This document shows positions 1-8,625 of a DNA stretch of 30,622 nt, piece by piece. Numbering within the stretch: position 1 is the first letter of the stretch; each line of letters opens with the position of its first letter. The position numbers were made by a program, and so were the translations under genes. The stretch comes from an uncultured Lachnospiraceae bacterium (lineage in GTDB: Bacteria; Bacillota; Clostridia; Lachnospirales; Lachnospiraceae), in contig CAJUDY010000044.1 of the NCBI GenBank assembly GCA_910584945.1, positions 1 to 30,622 of the forward strand, given 5' to 3'. Below the pieces are notes generated by a model, which worked only from the letters and a program-made list of their open reading frames with translations, was not told where the DNA came from and made no database searches.

Positions 1-1
1 A

Positions 2-3000
2 GAAAGCGGTTTAGAGGCCCTCATTGTAAAATGGCTGGTTGAGCAGAACGGTTATGAAGAAGGGATCAACGCCGATTATAATAAAGAATATGCGATTGAT
101 GAAACCCGCCTTTTTCGATTTTTGCAGGATACCCAGCCCGCACAGATGAGCAAACTGGGGGTGTTTCAGTCTGAGCAGAAAAAGAGACAGTTCCTGAACC
201 GCCTCCAGGGTGAGTTGGTCAAACGCGGTATTGTAGATGTTCTGCGCAATGGCATCAAGATATATCCGGTCGATCTCATCATGTTCTATCTCACCCCGAC
301 TGAAAACAACGAAAAAGCAAGGGAGATGTTCCAGAAAAATATTTTCAGCGTGACGCGCCAGCTCCGCTATTCTCAGGACGCAGGCAAGCTGGCCCTTGAC
401 CTGTGCTTATTTATCAATGGATTGCCTGTCATCACCTTTGAACTCAAAAACCAGCTTACAAAGCAAAATGTAGATGACGCTGTCCGGCAGTACAAGGATG
501 ACCGTGATCCGCGAGAGATGTTGTTCCGGTTCAAACGCTGCATGGTGCATCTGGCCGTGGATGACGCCCGTATCAAATTCTGTACTCGCCTCGCGGGTAA
601 AGACAGTTGGTTTCTGCCTTTCGATAAAGGATATAACGATGGAGCGGGAAATCCACCAAACCCCAATGGCTTAATGACCGATTATCTGTGGAAAGACATT
701 TTTACAAAAGAAAAGCTTACGCTGATTATTGAAAACTATGCCCAGGTCGTTATCGAGGTGGATGAGGAAACCAAAAAGAAAAAAGAGAAGCAAATTTTTC
801 CACGGTATCATCAGTTGGATGTGGTCACAAAGCTTCTTAGCGATGTACGGAAAAATGGTGTCGGACATAAATACCTGATTCAGCACAGCGCGGGAAGCGG
901 CAAATCCAACTCTATCGCATGGCTTGAGCACCAATTGATTGGACTTGAACAGAATGGGCGTCCGATGCTGGACTCTGTTATTGTAGTTACTGACTGCCGT
1001 ATCCTTGACAGGCAAATCCGGGACACCATCAAACAATTCATGCAGGTGAGCAATACCGTGGCATGGGCAGAGCACTCCGGCGACCTTACAAAAGCCATCA
1101 CGGACGGCAAGCGCATCATTGTTACCACGATTGAGAAGTTCCCGTATATCGTTCCTCAAATTGGAGCCGACCACAAAGAGAATCGTTTCGCCATTATCAT
1201 TGATGAGGCGCATTCCGGGCAGAGTGGGCGAAATTCCGCGCAGATGAATCTTGCCCTCTCCGGACTCGCTTCGGATGACGAGATGGACAACGAGGACAAA
1301 ATCAACGCTATGATGGAAGGGCGTAAGCTGTTGAAGAATGCCAGTTATTTTGCCTTCACAGCTACACCAAAGAACAAGACGTTGGAGACCTTCGGCATAC
1401 TTGTTGTGGACGAATATGGAAATCCTATATTGAATGATAAGGGCGAATTGCAGCATAAGCCATTCCATGTATACACGATGAAACAGGCCATCCAGGAAGG
1501 ATTCATTCTGGATGTGTTACGGAATTACACGCCTATCGACAGTTTCTACAGACTGATGAAGACGGTCGAAGACGATCCGATGTTTGATAAAAAGCGCGCC
1601 CAGAAAAAACTCCGCAATTTTGTGGAGAGCGACAGCTATACCATAGCGAAGAAGGGCGCTATGATGGTTGACCACTTTCATGAACAGGTTATCGCTAAGG
1701 GAAAAGTTGGCGGGCAGGCCCGTGCTATGGTTGTGACTGCCAGTATTCCGCGATGCATCGAATATTACTATGCCATCAACAAGTGCCTTTCTGAAAGGCA
1801 CAGCCCCTATAAAACCATTATCGCTTTCTCTGGCGAGTGTAAGTACAACGGTCAGGAACCGCCGCTGACCTCGGCAGGCATGAATGGATTCCCGGATGCA
1901 AAGATACCAAAGATCTTTAAGGCAGACCCGTACCGCATCCTGATTGTCGCGGATATGTTCCAGACCGGTTTTGACGAACCCCTGCTTCACACGATGTATG
2001 TGGATAAGATGCTCTATGACATCAAAGCAGTACAGACCCTTTCGAGGCTGAACCGCTGCCATCCAAAGAAGTATGACACCTTTGTTTTGGATTTCGCTAA
2101 TAAACCGGAAATTATTGAAGAGTCCTTCTCCCGCTACTATCGCACCACGATTTTGTCCGGCGAGACCGACCCGAACAAACTCTATGACCTTGTGGCAACG
2201 ATGGAAGGGTATCAGGTATATTCTGGCGATGATGTAGAACGCCTGGTTAACCTATATCTGGATGGCGCAGACCGCGATAAACTTGATCCTACCCTGGATG
2301 CCTGTACAGTCCTTTATAAGCAGTTGGAAACGGATGAACAGATCAAGTTCAAAAGCGCGGCGAAAGCTTTTTGTCGTACATATGGATTTCTCGGCGCAAT
2401 CCTTCCTTATGGCAATGCGGATTGGGAGCGGCTCTCTATTTTTCTCAATCTTCTGATACCAAAACTGCCGTCTCCCCGTGAAGACGATTTGTCACAGGGT
2501 ATCCTTGAGGCAATCGATTTGGAAAGCTATCGCAACGAGGCGCGTGAGTCAATATCCATCAAGTTGGAGGATTCTGATTCCGAGGTTGCGCCGGTTCCAT
2601 CCGGCAAGGTTGGTCACATGATCGAGCCGGAGATGGATTTGCTTTCCGTTATTCTTTCTGATTTCAACGATATGTTTGGCAATATCAACTGGAATGACGC
2701 GGATAATGTACGCAGACAGATTCTTGAAATACCCGCTATGGCTTCCACGGATGAGAAATATCAGAATGCCATGAAGAACTCCGATGAACAGAGTGCGAGG
2801 CTTGAAAGCGAGCGGGCTTTGCAGCAGGTCATCTTCGCTGTCATGGCTGATAATATGGAACTGTTCAAACAGTTTCAGGATAATCCCTCGTTCAAGAAGT
2901 GGCTTTCCGACCTTGTATTTCATCTTACCTACAACAAAGAAGGAAAACCCTATGAAGCATCACCGCAGGGACATAAATCTGTTGTTTATAACTTTGAGTC

Positions 3001-3061
3001 ACAGCAGGAACTGCAAATGGTGGCCGAGGAGCAATCGCCTTACGGAGAAAAGAGCGAATAA
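2..3061 (+). CDS. hsdR: Type I restriction enzyme R subunit (HsdR), 5' end cut by the window
   Basis: This is the ATP-dependent translocase and nuclease subunit of a type I restriction-modification complex, which normally works with HsdM and HsdS. The frame is open from base 2, so the gene begins before the window; about 1019 residues are visible, and judging from the family perhaps ten are missing. Numbering visible residues, the N-terminal nuclease domain shows the PD-(D/E)XK core LPVITFELKN near 141-150. The helicase part has Walker A (HSAGSGKS, about 295-302), a DEAH-type box (IIIDEAHSG, about 398-406), the motif TATPKNKT, and motif VI (QTLSRLNRC). It ends on TAA at 3059-3061. The hsdM/hsdS partners are not in the window and should lie to the left. 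The reading frame is intact with no visible defect. Confidence 0.95.
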   Translation, partial: ESGLEALIVKWLVEQNGYEEGINADYNKEYAIDETRLFRFLQDTQPAQMSKLGVFQSEQKKRQFLNRLQGELVKRGIVDVLRNGIKIYPVDLIMFYLTPTENNEKAREMFQKNIFSVTRQLRYSQDAGKLALDLCLFINGLPVITFELKNQLTKQNVDDAVRQYKDDRDPREMLFRFKRCMVHLAVDDARIKFCTRLAGKDSWFLPFDKGYNDGAGNPPNPNGLMTDYLWKDIFTKEKLTLIIENYAQVVIEVDEETKKKKEKQIFPRYHQLDVVTKLLSDVRKNGVGHKYLIQHSAGSGKSNSIAWLEHQLIGLEQNGRPMLDSVIVVTDCRILDRQIRDTIKQFMQVSNTVAWAEHSGDLTKAITDGKRIIVTTIEKFPYIVPQIGADHKENRFAIIIDEAHSGQSGRNSAQMNLALSGLASDDEMDNEDKINAMMEGRKLLKNASYFAFTATPKNKTLETFGILVVDEYGNPILNDKGELQHKPFHVYTMKQAIQEGFILDVLRNYTPIDSFYRLMKTVEDDPMFDKKRAQKKLRNFVESDSYTIAKKGAMMVDHFHEQVIAKGKVGGQARAMVVTASIPRCIEYYYAINKCLSERHSPYKTIIAFSGECKYNGQEPPLTSAGMNGFPDAKIPKIFKADPYRILIVADMFQTGFDEPLLHTMYVDKMLYDIKAVQTLSRLNRCHPKKYDTFVLDFANKPEIIEESFSRYYRTTILSGETDPNKLYDLVATMEGYQVYSGDDVERLVNLYLDGADRDKLDPTLDACTVLYKQLETDEQIKFKSAAKAFCRTYGFLGAILPYGNADWERLSIFLNLLIPKLPSPREDDLSQGILEAIDLESYRNEARESISIKLEDSDSEVAPVPSGKVGHMIEPEMDLLSVILSDFNDMFGNINWNDADNVRRQILEIPAMASTDEKYQNAMKNSDEQSARLESERALQQVIFAVMADNMELFKQFQDNPSFKKWLSDLVFHLTYNKEGKPYEASPQGHKSVVYNFESQQELQMVAEEQSPYGEKSE

Positions 3062-3142
3062 TTTAAAGTCTATACAGACGGGTGTGTGCTACTTGGCAAG
3101 TAGTTTCTGCTTGTTGCAGTAGCACCCCAAAACCCCTTGAAC

Positions 3143-3160
3143 AGCCCCGTTTCCGGGGCT
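3143..3160. terminator. Hairpin between hsdR and the convergent MFS gene
   Basis: A 7-bp GC-rich stem, AGCCCCG with CGGGGCT around the loop TTTC, lies 80 bases after the hsdR stop and 39 bases after the MFS stop. A second small hairpin (CTACTT/AAGTAG, 3089-3103) precedes it. The T-run is weak on either strand, so the terminator call rests on position and stem strength. The rest of 3062-3198 holds no gene. Confidence 0.5.
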
Positions 3161-3198
3161 GGTTGCACGTTTATTTCACGAACGCTGTTGTATCCATA

Positions 3199-4437
3199 TT
3201 ATGTAAATCGAAACACCTTCTGCGCGCCCACCGCGATCAGCAGAGAGACCATACCCGCAAACAGAACGACCGCGGATTCATAGCCTCTGGCCGCCTCGAA
3301 GAGAACGCCGTACAGGGCGTTGCCCAGGGGCTGGGCGCACATGGAGACGGTCAGGATGACGGAGATCACTTTCCCGGTCAGGTGAGGGGGAGTCTCTGTC
3401 TGGATGAAGGTCATCATCTGCACGGCGAAGATGGTGGAAAACACCATGATAAAAAAGCAGCAGACCGTCAGCACCAGATAATTCAGAATTCCGGAGTCTG
3501 TAAGGAGAAGCGAGATTCCCATGGGAAAGACGCACAGGGCGCAGGCGGTCAGAATCCCGGCGGATTTCCGAACGTCCAGCCGGTGGGCGAAGATCCCGGC
3601 GCAGATTCCGCCGGTCAGCCCGCCGGCTGCCATGACTCCCTGTGCGAAGCCATACAGACGGTTGGCCAGGGCTGCGGGCAGCATCAGCACTTCTGTGATC
3701 AGCCAGGGCATCGCCACAAGAATCATGGCGGACAGGAATAGATTGATCCCGCAGACCACAAACATTCCTTTTCGAATGACCGGATTTTCTGTCCGCAGAA
3801 AACGGATGCTTTCGGAGAGATCGTTCCGGACGGTTTTTAAGATTCCGCCGTCCGCGGCCTGTTTCCGGAATGGAATGTGGATAAAGAGCTCCATGACTGC
3901 CGACAGGAAGAAACAGACCATGCAGACCCACAGTACGGGTTTAAGCCCCCAGGCGCTGTACAGCAGGCCGCCCAGCACGGGACCGGTCAGCGAGGAAAAG
4001 GAATTAATGGTGTTGATGACAGAGTTGGCCGTCATGGTCTGCTCCGGGCACACCAGAGCCGGGATGCTGGCCTGTACCGAGGGCTGATAGGCTCCGGCGA
4101 TGCCGTATAAAAGCATCAGCGTGACCGTCAAAAGGGGAACGAGGCTGAAGGTATCCATCAGCAGAGAGAAGGTCAGAATCAGCGCGGCAGTCAGGAAATC
4201 CAGCGCCACCATGACGTTTCTCTTATTGACCCGGTCTGCGATCATGCCGCCCATGGGGGATAAAAGGATGGGAGGCAAAAACGCGCAGGCGGTCACGGTC
4301 CCGTAGAGGGCGGAAGAGCCGGTCAGATTCAGCAGGTAAAGGGGCAGGGCAAAACGGATGGCGGCATTGCCGAACAGCGAGATGATCTGGCCCAGAACGA
4401 CCAGGGTAAAATCTTTGGTAAACAGTTTTTGTTTCAT
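3199..4437 (-). CDS. MFS efflux transporter (DHA3-like)
   Basis: This is a 412-residue integral membrane transporter of the major facilitator superfamily. It is hydrophobic throughout in a 12-helix-type pattern and has the cytoplasmic loop 2-3 signature MGGMIADRVNKR near residues 62-73. The N-terminus (TKDFTLVVLGQIISLFGN) resembles the macrolide/enterobactin-exporter type of MFS proteins. The start ATG follows AAAGGAGG at a good distance. The tetR gene lies upstream on the same strand, but a terminator hairpin and a putative operator separate them, so the transporter probably has its own regulated promoter. The substrate cannot be told from sequence; drug or toxic-metabolite export under TetR control is the family norm. 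Confidence 0.85.
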   Translation of the reverse strand: MKQKLFTKDFTLVVLGQIISLFGNAAIRFALPLYLLNLTGSSALYGTVTACAFLPPILLSPMGGMIADRVNKRNVMVALDFLTAALILTFSLLMDTFSLVPLLTVTLMLLYGIAGAYQPSVQASIPALVCPEQTMTANSVINTINSFSSLTGPVLGGLLYSAWGLKPVLWVCMVCFFLSAVMELFIHIPFRKQAADGGILKTVRNDLSESIRFLRTENPVIRKGMFVVCGINLFLSAMILVAMPWLITEVLMLPAALANRLYGFAQGVMAAGGLTGGICAGIFAHRLDVRKSAGILTACALCVFPMGISLLLTDSGILNYLVLTVCCFFIMVFSTIFAVQMMTFIQTETPPHLTGKVISVILTVSMCAQPLGNALYGVLFEAARGYESAVVLFAGMVSLLIAVGAQKVFRFT

Positions 4438-4450
4438 ATGTCCTCCTTTT

Positions 4451-4469
4451 CATACCGAACGATGGTATG
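4451..4469. promoter_or_regulatory. Putative TetR operator in front of the MFS gene
   Basis: The inverted repeat CATACC-7-GGTATG lies 13 bases before the MFS start codon, between the likely -10 (a TATA-rich stretch near 4470-4480) and the Shine-Dalgarno. Its half-sites match the CATAC/GTATG arms of the two palindromes in front of tetR, though the spacing is 7 rather than 5. The natural reading is repression of the transporter by the neighbouring TetR protein. Confidence 0.6.
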
Positions 4470-4480
4470 TATATATTTTA

Positions 4481-4518
4481 AAGAAATCTGCCCCTGCTGC
4501 GGGGCAGATCCGTTTCTT
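4481..4518 (-). terminator. Intrinsic terminator after tetR
   Basis: A long hairpin with stem ATCTGCCCC/GGGGCAGAT (4486-4494 with 4501-4509), loop TGCTGC, is extended by AAGAA/TTCTT flanks. Read on the minus strand it ends in TTTCTTTAAAATAT. It sits 64 bases after the tetR stop and before the MFS promoter region, so the two genes are probably separate transcripts. Confidence 0.75.
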
Positions 4519-4581
4519 CTGAACACAGGATTTCTCAGATGCCGATCGGTGTCCGGCAGACTCTGAGCTGCGAGCGCTGTG

Positions 4582-5235
4582 TCACTTGTTTTTCTGATAA
4601 ATTTCGGTCAGTTCCTTCAGTCGGTCCAGCATCTCCTGATCCACGATGTCCAGTCCGAAGCCCTGGAGCATCTGACGGAATACCGTGAATTTCCGGCAGG
4701 ATTCTTCCACGGTGCTGTCGAAAATCATGGGATTGAGCCAGACGTTGGCCGCCAGCAGGATCAGCTCCGCCAGCTGCTCGGGGTATTCGGTCTCTATAGA
4801 ACCGTCGGCGATGCCCTGCCGGATGATCGGCAGGATATAGTTCGGCGCCGCATTCTTGATGGTATCCTGAAGCAGGCTGAACAGCAGCCTGGGGTTATTG
4901 CGAAAACCGGGCGCGAAGGTGAAGATCTCATTCTGCACCGGCCGGCAGATAGATTCCCGAAAGATCGTCTTCAGTTTCTCGCTTCCAGTCAGATCCTCCC
5001 GGTCCCGGATGACGGCAAGCATCTGATTGGAAGCGGCGGTCGTTCGGTCCGTGACTGCGATCAGGATATCTTCCTTGGATTTAAAATGATGATAGATCGC
5101 TCCCTTGCTGAGTCCGCCCAGATGGTCGATGATGTCCTGAATGGAGGTGCGTTCGTAGCCTTTTTCCATAAAAAGGCGGAAGGCTGTGTCCAGTATGAAA
5201 TTGACGGTTTCTTCCGGATGTTTGTTTCTTGCCAT
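4582..5235 (-). CDS. TetR/AcrR family transcriptional regulator
   Basis: This 217-residue regulator has a standard N-terminal DNA-binding domain: residues about 10-58 contain the helix-turn-helix TSIQDIIDHLGGLSKGAIY, followed by HHFKSKEDIL, the classic TetR signature. The C-terminal helical ligand-binding domain is not recognisable by motif. GGGAGG lies upstream of the ATG at a normal distance. Two near-identical 15-bp palindromes lie 18 and 45 bases upstream of the start codon, implying autoregulation. A related site in front of the downstream MFS gene suggests that this protein senses the transporter substrate and controls both genes. Confidence 0.92.
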   Translation of the reverse strand: MARNKHPEETVNFILDTAFRLFMEKGYERTSIQDIIDHLGGLSKGAIYHHFKSKEDILIAVTDRTTAASNQMLAVIRDREDLTGSEKLKTIFRESICRPVQNEIFTFAPGFRNNPRLLFSLLQDTIKNAAPNYILPIIRQGIADGSIETEYPEQLAELILLAANVWLNPMIFDSTVEESCRKFTVFRQMLQGFGLDIVDQEMLDRLKELTEIYQKNK

Positions 5236-5252
5236 GGAGCCTCCCTTCTTTA

Positions 5253-5294
5253 CATACGGTTGGTATGTTTTGAGATTATCATACTGTTGGTATG
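5253..5294. promoter_or_regulatory. Tandem 15-bp palindromic operators upstream of tetR
   Basis: Two copies of CATAC-NNTTG-GTATG occur at 5253-5267 (CATACGGTTGGTATG) and 5280-5294 (CATACTGTTGGTATG), differing at one base, with centres 27 bp apart. Inverted-repeat arms, tandem arrangement and position at the tetR promoter fit an autoregulatory TetR operator. Confidence 0.7.
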
Positions 5295-5367
5295 TTTGTC
5301 AAGGGGAAAATGGTGAGATGCGGGACGGGGTGCAAGGCTACAGGAAGAGGGGCGCAATAAAAAATCA

Positions 5368-5396
5368 TTGCAATCTGTGGTGGACAGGTATATAAT
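5368..5396 (+). promoter_or_regulatory. Sigma-A promoter of the thi operon
   Basis: TTGCAA (5368-5373), a 17-base spacer, then a perfect TATAAT (5391-5396). Transcription would start just before the TPP aptamer. The stretch 5295-5367 between the tetR operators and this promoter holds nothing else recognisable. Confidence 0.85.
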
Positions 5397-5410
5397 GGAT
5401 ATCACAACTG

Positions 5411-5496
5411 AACAGACGGGAGCTTGTATGACAGGCTGAGAGGAAGGTATGACCTTCGACCGAGAACCTGATTTGGATAATGCCAACGTAGGGATG
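5411..5496 (+). promoter_or_regulatory. TPP (THI-box) riboswitch
   Basis: The hallmarks of the thiamine pyrophosphate aptamer are present in order: ACGGGAGC, the pyrimidine-sensing CTGAGA (5436-5441), the GAAGGT-ATG-ACCTTC hairpin, GAACCTGATTTGGATAATGCC (5464-5484; conserved core), and the closing ACGTAGGGA. It precedes thiS with a strong intrinsic terminator in between, so TPP should cause premature termination of the thiamine operon. Confidence 0.95.
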
Positions 5497-5568
5497 CCTG
5501 ATACAAGGAATGTATCAGGAGGAACAGAGTATATTTGGGAAGCTGCCAGATCGGCGGCTTCTTTTTTT
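5497..5568 (+). terminator. Riboswitch expression platform: hairpin plus intrinsic terminator
   Basis: Directly after the aptamer comes an 8-bp hairpin (CCTGATAC/GTATCAGG, 5497-5504 with 5512-5519). It is followed by a 9-bp terminator stem (GAAGCTGCC with GGCGGCTTC, 5539-5547 with 5553-5561) and seven T residues (5562-5568). The terminator ends 19 bases before the thiS start. I did not resolve the antiterminator pairing. Confidence 0.85.
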
Positions 5569-5587
5569 GTCGTTTAGGAGGTGCATT

Positions 5588-5782
5588 ATGGTAAAGATCA
5601 ACAACGAAGAACTGGATGCTGCGGGCAGAACGCTTGCGGAATACCTTGCGTCTGCCGGATACGATTCAAAACGTATCGCGGTGGAATGTAACGGGGAGAT
5701 TGTTCCCCGAGCGCAGTACGCCGAAACGGTATTGCAGAACGGGGACTGCGTGGAGATTGTCCGTTTTGTAGGGGGTGGTTAA
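5588..5782 (+). CDS. thiS: Sulfur carrier protein ThiS
   Basis: This 64-residue ubiquitin-like protein carries sulfur as a C-terminal thiocarboxylate for thiazole synthesis. It ends in the required Gly-Gly (VRFVGGG). The ATG at 5588 is chosen because it follows AGGAGG by six bases; an upstream in-frame ATG at 5510 would run through the terminator hairpin and has no family support. It is the first gene of the thiS-F-G-H-E operon, and its stop codon abuts the thiF start. ThiF adenylates the C-terminal glycine and ThiG uses the thiocarboxylate. Confidence 0.93.
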   Translation: MVKINNEELDAAGRTLAEYLASAGYDSKRIAVECNGEIVPRAQYAETVLQNGDCVEIVRFVGGG

Positions 5783-6418
5783 ATGGTTTCAACCAAAGAA
5801 GAATGGGCGAGAGCTCTGGCAGAGCGCCATGGCGTCGAACTGCAGAGAAAATTTTCATCTGCTGCGGTTGCGGTCTGCGGCCTTGGCGGGCTTGGTTCCA
5901 ACATTGCCGTTTCCCTTGCCAGAGCAGGCGTCGGCAGGCTGATGCTCATCGATTTTGACCGTGTGGATCTGACCAACCTGCACCGGCAGCAGTACAGGGC
6001 GGATCAGATCGGGAGATACAAGACGGAGGCATTGCGTGAAAATCTGAGCGACATCGCTCCGTATGCAGAATTTGATATTCATACGGCCCGTATCACGGAA
6101 GCGAATGCGGAAGAACTGCTTGCGGGCGCTGACGTTGTCTGTGAAGCTTTTGACGATGCAAAGTCCAAAGCCATGCTGACAAACACCATTTTAGAAACCA
6201 TGCCGTCTGTATTTCTTGTGGCTGCTTCCGGTATGGCGGGCCTTGGCAGCGCCAACGCCATCCGGACGCGGAGAGTGACGGAACGGTTCTATCTTTGCGG
6301 AGATGAGGTCAGCGAGGCAGGAGACGGCTCCTGCCTGATATCAAGCCGGGTGATGCTCTGTGCGGCTCACCAGGCGCACATGACGCTCAGAATTCTGGCA
6401 GAACAATTTGAAGTTTAA
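5783..6418 (+). CDS. thiF: ThiS adenylyltransferase ThiF (short clostridial form)
   Basis: This 211-residue E1-like enzyme activates the C-terminus of ThiS with ATP. The nucleotide-binding core shows VCGLGGLGSN at about 31-40, DFDRVDLTNLHRQQY at about 55-69 (the conserved Asp and Arg-Gln), and CEAFDDAKSKAM at about 118-129. The zinc-binding Cys pairs and C-terminal part of E. coli ThiF are absent; this short version is, to my knowledge, usual in Clostridia. The ATG begins on the base after the thiS stop codon, suggesting translational coupling. A 133-bp repeat element separates it from thiG. Confidence 0.9.
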   Translation: MVSTKEEWARALAERHGVELQRKFSSAAVAVCGLGGLGSNIAVSLARAGVGRLMLIDFDRVDLTNLHRQQYRADQIGRYKTEALRENLSDIAPYAEFDIHTARITEANAEELLAGADVVCEAFDDAKSKAMLTNTILETMPSVFLVAASGMAGLGSANAIRTRRVTERFYLCGDEVSEAGDGSCLISSRVMLCAAHQAHMTLRILAEQFEV

Positions 6419-6420
6419 AA

Positions 6421-6553
6421 GTAACTATTCAGCACAGGTCGAAGCGCTTGCTGCTGAGACCGTAAGAATGTGATTCAAGAGTGCAAAATCCCATCGCCGA
6501 AGGCGATCTTAAATGGATTTTGCATCGTAACTGTGAAGGTACTGAACAGTTAC
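6421..6553 (+). repeat. Palindromic REP/MITE-like intergenic element between thiF and thiG
   Basis: The stretch is bounded by GTAACTATTCAG (6421-6432) and its near-perfect inverted partner CTGAACAGTTAC (6542-6553). Inside are a 10-bp perfect inverted repeat (TGCAAAATCC/GGATTTTGCA, 6482-6491 with 6515-6524) enclosing ATCGCC-GAA-GGCGAT (6493-6507). The right end (6527-6553) is a 27-bp palindromic unit, GTAACTGT...ACAGTTAC, that recurs at 24415-24441 with two differences. No coding potential is evident. It interrupts an operon without an obvious terminator T-run, so transcription may continue through it. Confidence 0.75.
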
Positions 6554-6579
6554 GTCTGAAAAGAAAGAAGGAAGAATCA

Positions 6580-7365
6580 ATGAACAACGATAAACTGGTC
6601 ATCGGCGGATATGAATTCCATTCCCGCTTTATTCTCGGTTCCGGCAAATATTCCATGAAGCTGATGGAAGCGGCCGTCAGGGATGCGGGGGCGGAGATCG
6701 TTACCGTTGCGGTCCGCCGTGCGAACACCAGGGATCAGGAAAACATTCTGGATTATATTCCGGAAGGGATCACCCTGCTGCCCAATACCAGCGGCGCAAG
6801 GAACGCCGAAGAAGCGGTCCGCATTGCCCGTCTTGGAAGAGAGCTTGGATGCGGCAATTTTGTAAAAATAGAAATCATGCGGGATTCCAAATACCTGCTT
6901 CCGGATAATCAGGAAACGGTCAAAGCTACGGAAATTCTTGCGAAAGAGGGTTTTGTGGTGATGCCTTATATGTATCCGGATCTGTATACTGCCCGCGACC
7001 TTGCGCATGCAGGCGCGGCAAGCGTTATGCCGCTGGCTTCGCCCATCGGTTCAAATAAGGGACTTGCAACAAGGGACTTTATCCAGATCCTGATCGATGA
7101 AATGGATCTTCCCATCATTGTGGATGCCGGCATCGGCAGGCCGTCACAGGCCTGTGAGGCGATGGAAATGGGTGCCGCCGCCGTGATGGCGAATACCGCC
7201 CTTGCCACGGCGGGGGATCTTCCCCTGATGGCGTCTGCTTTCAAAAACGCGGTGGAAGCCGGCCGGAAGGCATATCTTGCGGGCGTTGGCAGGGTGCTGA
7301 CCCGCGGCGCTTCTGCTTCTGACCCGCTAATCGGCTTTCTGCGGGACCAGGAGGCAGACCTATGA
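6580..7365 (+). CDS. thiG: Thiazole synthase ThiG
   Basis: This 261-residue TIM-barrel enzyme forms the thiazole ring from 1-deoxyxylulose 5-phosphate, dehydroglycine and ThiS thiocarboxylate. The Schiff-base lysine is Lys96 in NFVKIEIM. Other family signatures are VAVRRANTRD (44-53), LPNTSGA (67-73) and VDAGIGRPSQA. The start at 6580 follows AAGGAAG and gives the standard N-terminus MNNDKLVIGG; a GTG at 6481 in the same frame lies inside the repeat element and is not credible. Its last four bases overlap the thiH start (ATGA), a sign of coupling with its partner. Confidence 0.96.
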   Translation: MNNDKLVIGGYEFHSRFILGSGKYSMKLMEAAVRDAGAEIVTVAVRRANTRDQENILDYIPEGITLLPNTSGARNAEEAVRIARLGRELGCGNFVKIEIMRDSKYLLPDNQETVKATEILAKEGFVVMPYMYPDLYTARDLAHAGAASVMPLASPIGSNKGLATRDFIQILIDEMDLPIIVDAGIGRPSQACEAMEMGAAAVMANTALATAGDLPLMASAFKNAVEAGRKAYLAGVGRVLTRGASASDPLIGFLRDQEADL

Positions 7366-8615
7366 AAAATCCGTTTTTTGTAGATTCAGAACATCTGACT
7401 CCCGAAGCGCTTGCGAAAAAACATCGGTTGGAAAACGATCCTTCCTCACGCAGGAACCATATGGAATATCTGCCGGGGATGGAAGTCATCGAGTCGGACG
7501 TCTGCGCGAAGGTGATGGAGCAGATGAAATCCTTCGACGACTCCAAATACTCCGCGGATGACGTCAGAGCGGCGCTGGAACACGATACCTGTACCATGGA
7601 GGATTTCAAGGCCCTTCTTTCGTCCGCGGCAAAACCGTTTCTGGAACAGATGGCGGAGAGGGCGAGGCTGGAAACCAGCAGGCATTTTGGCAATACCGTC
7701 TACCTGTTCACTCCTCTTTACATTGCCAATTACTGCGAGAATTACTGCGTGTACTGCGGCTTTCACTGCTATAACCACATCAACCGGAAAAAGCTTTCCA
7801 TGGAACAGGTGGAAAAAGAGATGCAGATCATTGCCGACAGCGGTATGGAGGAAATCCTGCTCCTTACCGGCGAGAGCAGAAACCAGAGCAGTGTGGAGTA
7901 TATCGGCGGCGCCTGCAGGCTGGCGCGGAAATATTTCCGTATGGTCGGGCTGGAAATCTATCCTGTGAATACGGAGGAGTACAGGTATCTCCACGAATGT
8001 GGCGCGGATTATGTGACGGTCTTTCAGGAAACCTATGATCCTGAGGCATATGAGAAGCTTCATCTTCTGGGGCATAAGCGCGTATGGCCGTATCGCTTTG
8101 ACGCTCAGGAACGCGCTCTGCGCGGCGGTATGAGAGGCGCGGCATTCTCGGCCCTGCTTGGCCTTGCCGATTTCAGAAAAGACGCTCTGGCAAGCGCTCT
8201 GCATGTATACTATCTGCAGAGAAAATATCCCCATGCGGAGATGTCCCTGTCCTGTCCAAGGCTTCGTCCCATCGTCAATAATGATAAGATCCGTCCTCTG
8301 GATGTTCACGAAACCGATCTTTGCCAGATTCTCTGCGCATACCGCATTTTCCTGCCGTTCGTGGGAATTACGGTTTCCTCCCGGGAAAGCGTCCGATTTC
8401 GGAACGGGATTGTGAAAATTGCGGCAACCAGGGTTTCCGCAGGCGTCTCCACCGGGATCGGCGACCATGAAAGCAAATACACAGGAAGGAAATCGGATGA
8501 AATACAGGGGGATGAACAGTTTGAAATTGATGATGACCGCAGTCTGGACAGGATGTACCGGGATATTGCAGAAGAGGGCCTGCAGCCGGTGCTGAATGAG
8601 TATTTGTATGTGTGA
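7362..8615 (+). CDS. thiH: 2-iminoacetate synthase ThiH (radical SAM tyrosine lyase)
   Basis: This 417-residue radical SAM enzyme cleaves tyrosine to p-cresol and 2-iminoacetate (dehydroglycine), the nitrogen and carbon donor for ThiG. The [4Fe-4S] motif CENYCVYC is at residues 125-132. Using ThiH with ThiG implies the anaerobic route rather than the ThiO glycine oxidase route. The protein is longer at the N-terminus than E. coli ThiH: roughly 33 residues precede MEYLPGMEVI. The overlapping ATG at 7362 is well placed, so I keep the long form; an internal ATG at 7461 is the alternative. Confidence 0.95.
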   Translation: MKNPFFVDSEHLTPEALAKKHRLENDPSSRRNHMEYLPGMEVIESDVCAKVMEQMKSFDDSKYSADDVRAALEHDTCTMEDFKALLSSAAKPFLEQMAERARLETSRHFGNTVYLFTPLYIANYCENYCVYCGFHCYNHINRKKLSMEQVEKEMQIIADSGMEEILLLTGESRNQSSVEYIGGACRLARKYFRMVGLEIYPVNTEEYRYLHECGADYVTVFQETYDPEAYEKLHLLGHKRVWPYRFDAQERALRGGMRGAAFSALLGLADFRKDALASALHVYYLQRKYPHAEMSLSCPRLRPIVNNDKIRPLDVHETDLCQILCAYRIFLPFVGITVSSRESVRFRNGIVKIAATRVSAGVSTGIGDHESKYTGRKSDEIQGDEQFEIDDDRSLDRMYRDIAEEGLQPVLNEYLYV

Positions 8616-8625
8616 GGAAGAGCGA

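Noticed and set aside
1..3061. A defence island around hsdR
   Set aside because: Only hsdR is visible; the genes to its right (MFS, TetR, thiamine) are not defence genes, and what lies to the left is outside the window.
5510..5587. N-terminal extension of ThiS or a leader peptide starting at 5510
   Set aside because: It would be encoded by the riboswitch terminator hairpin; the ThiS family begins at 5588 after a perfect AGGAGG.
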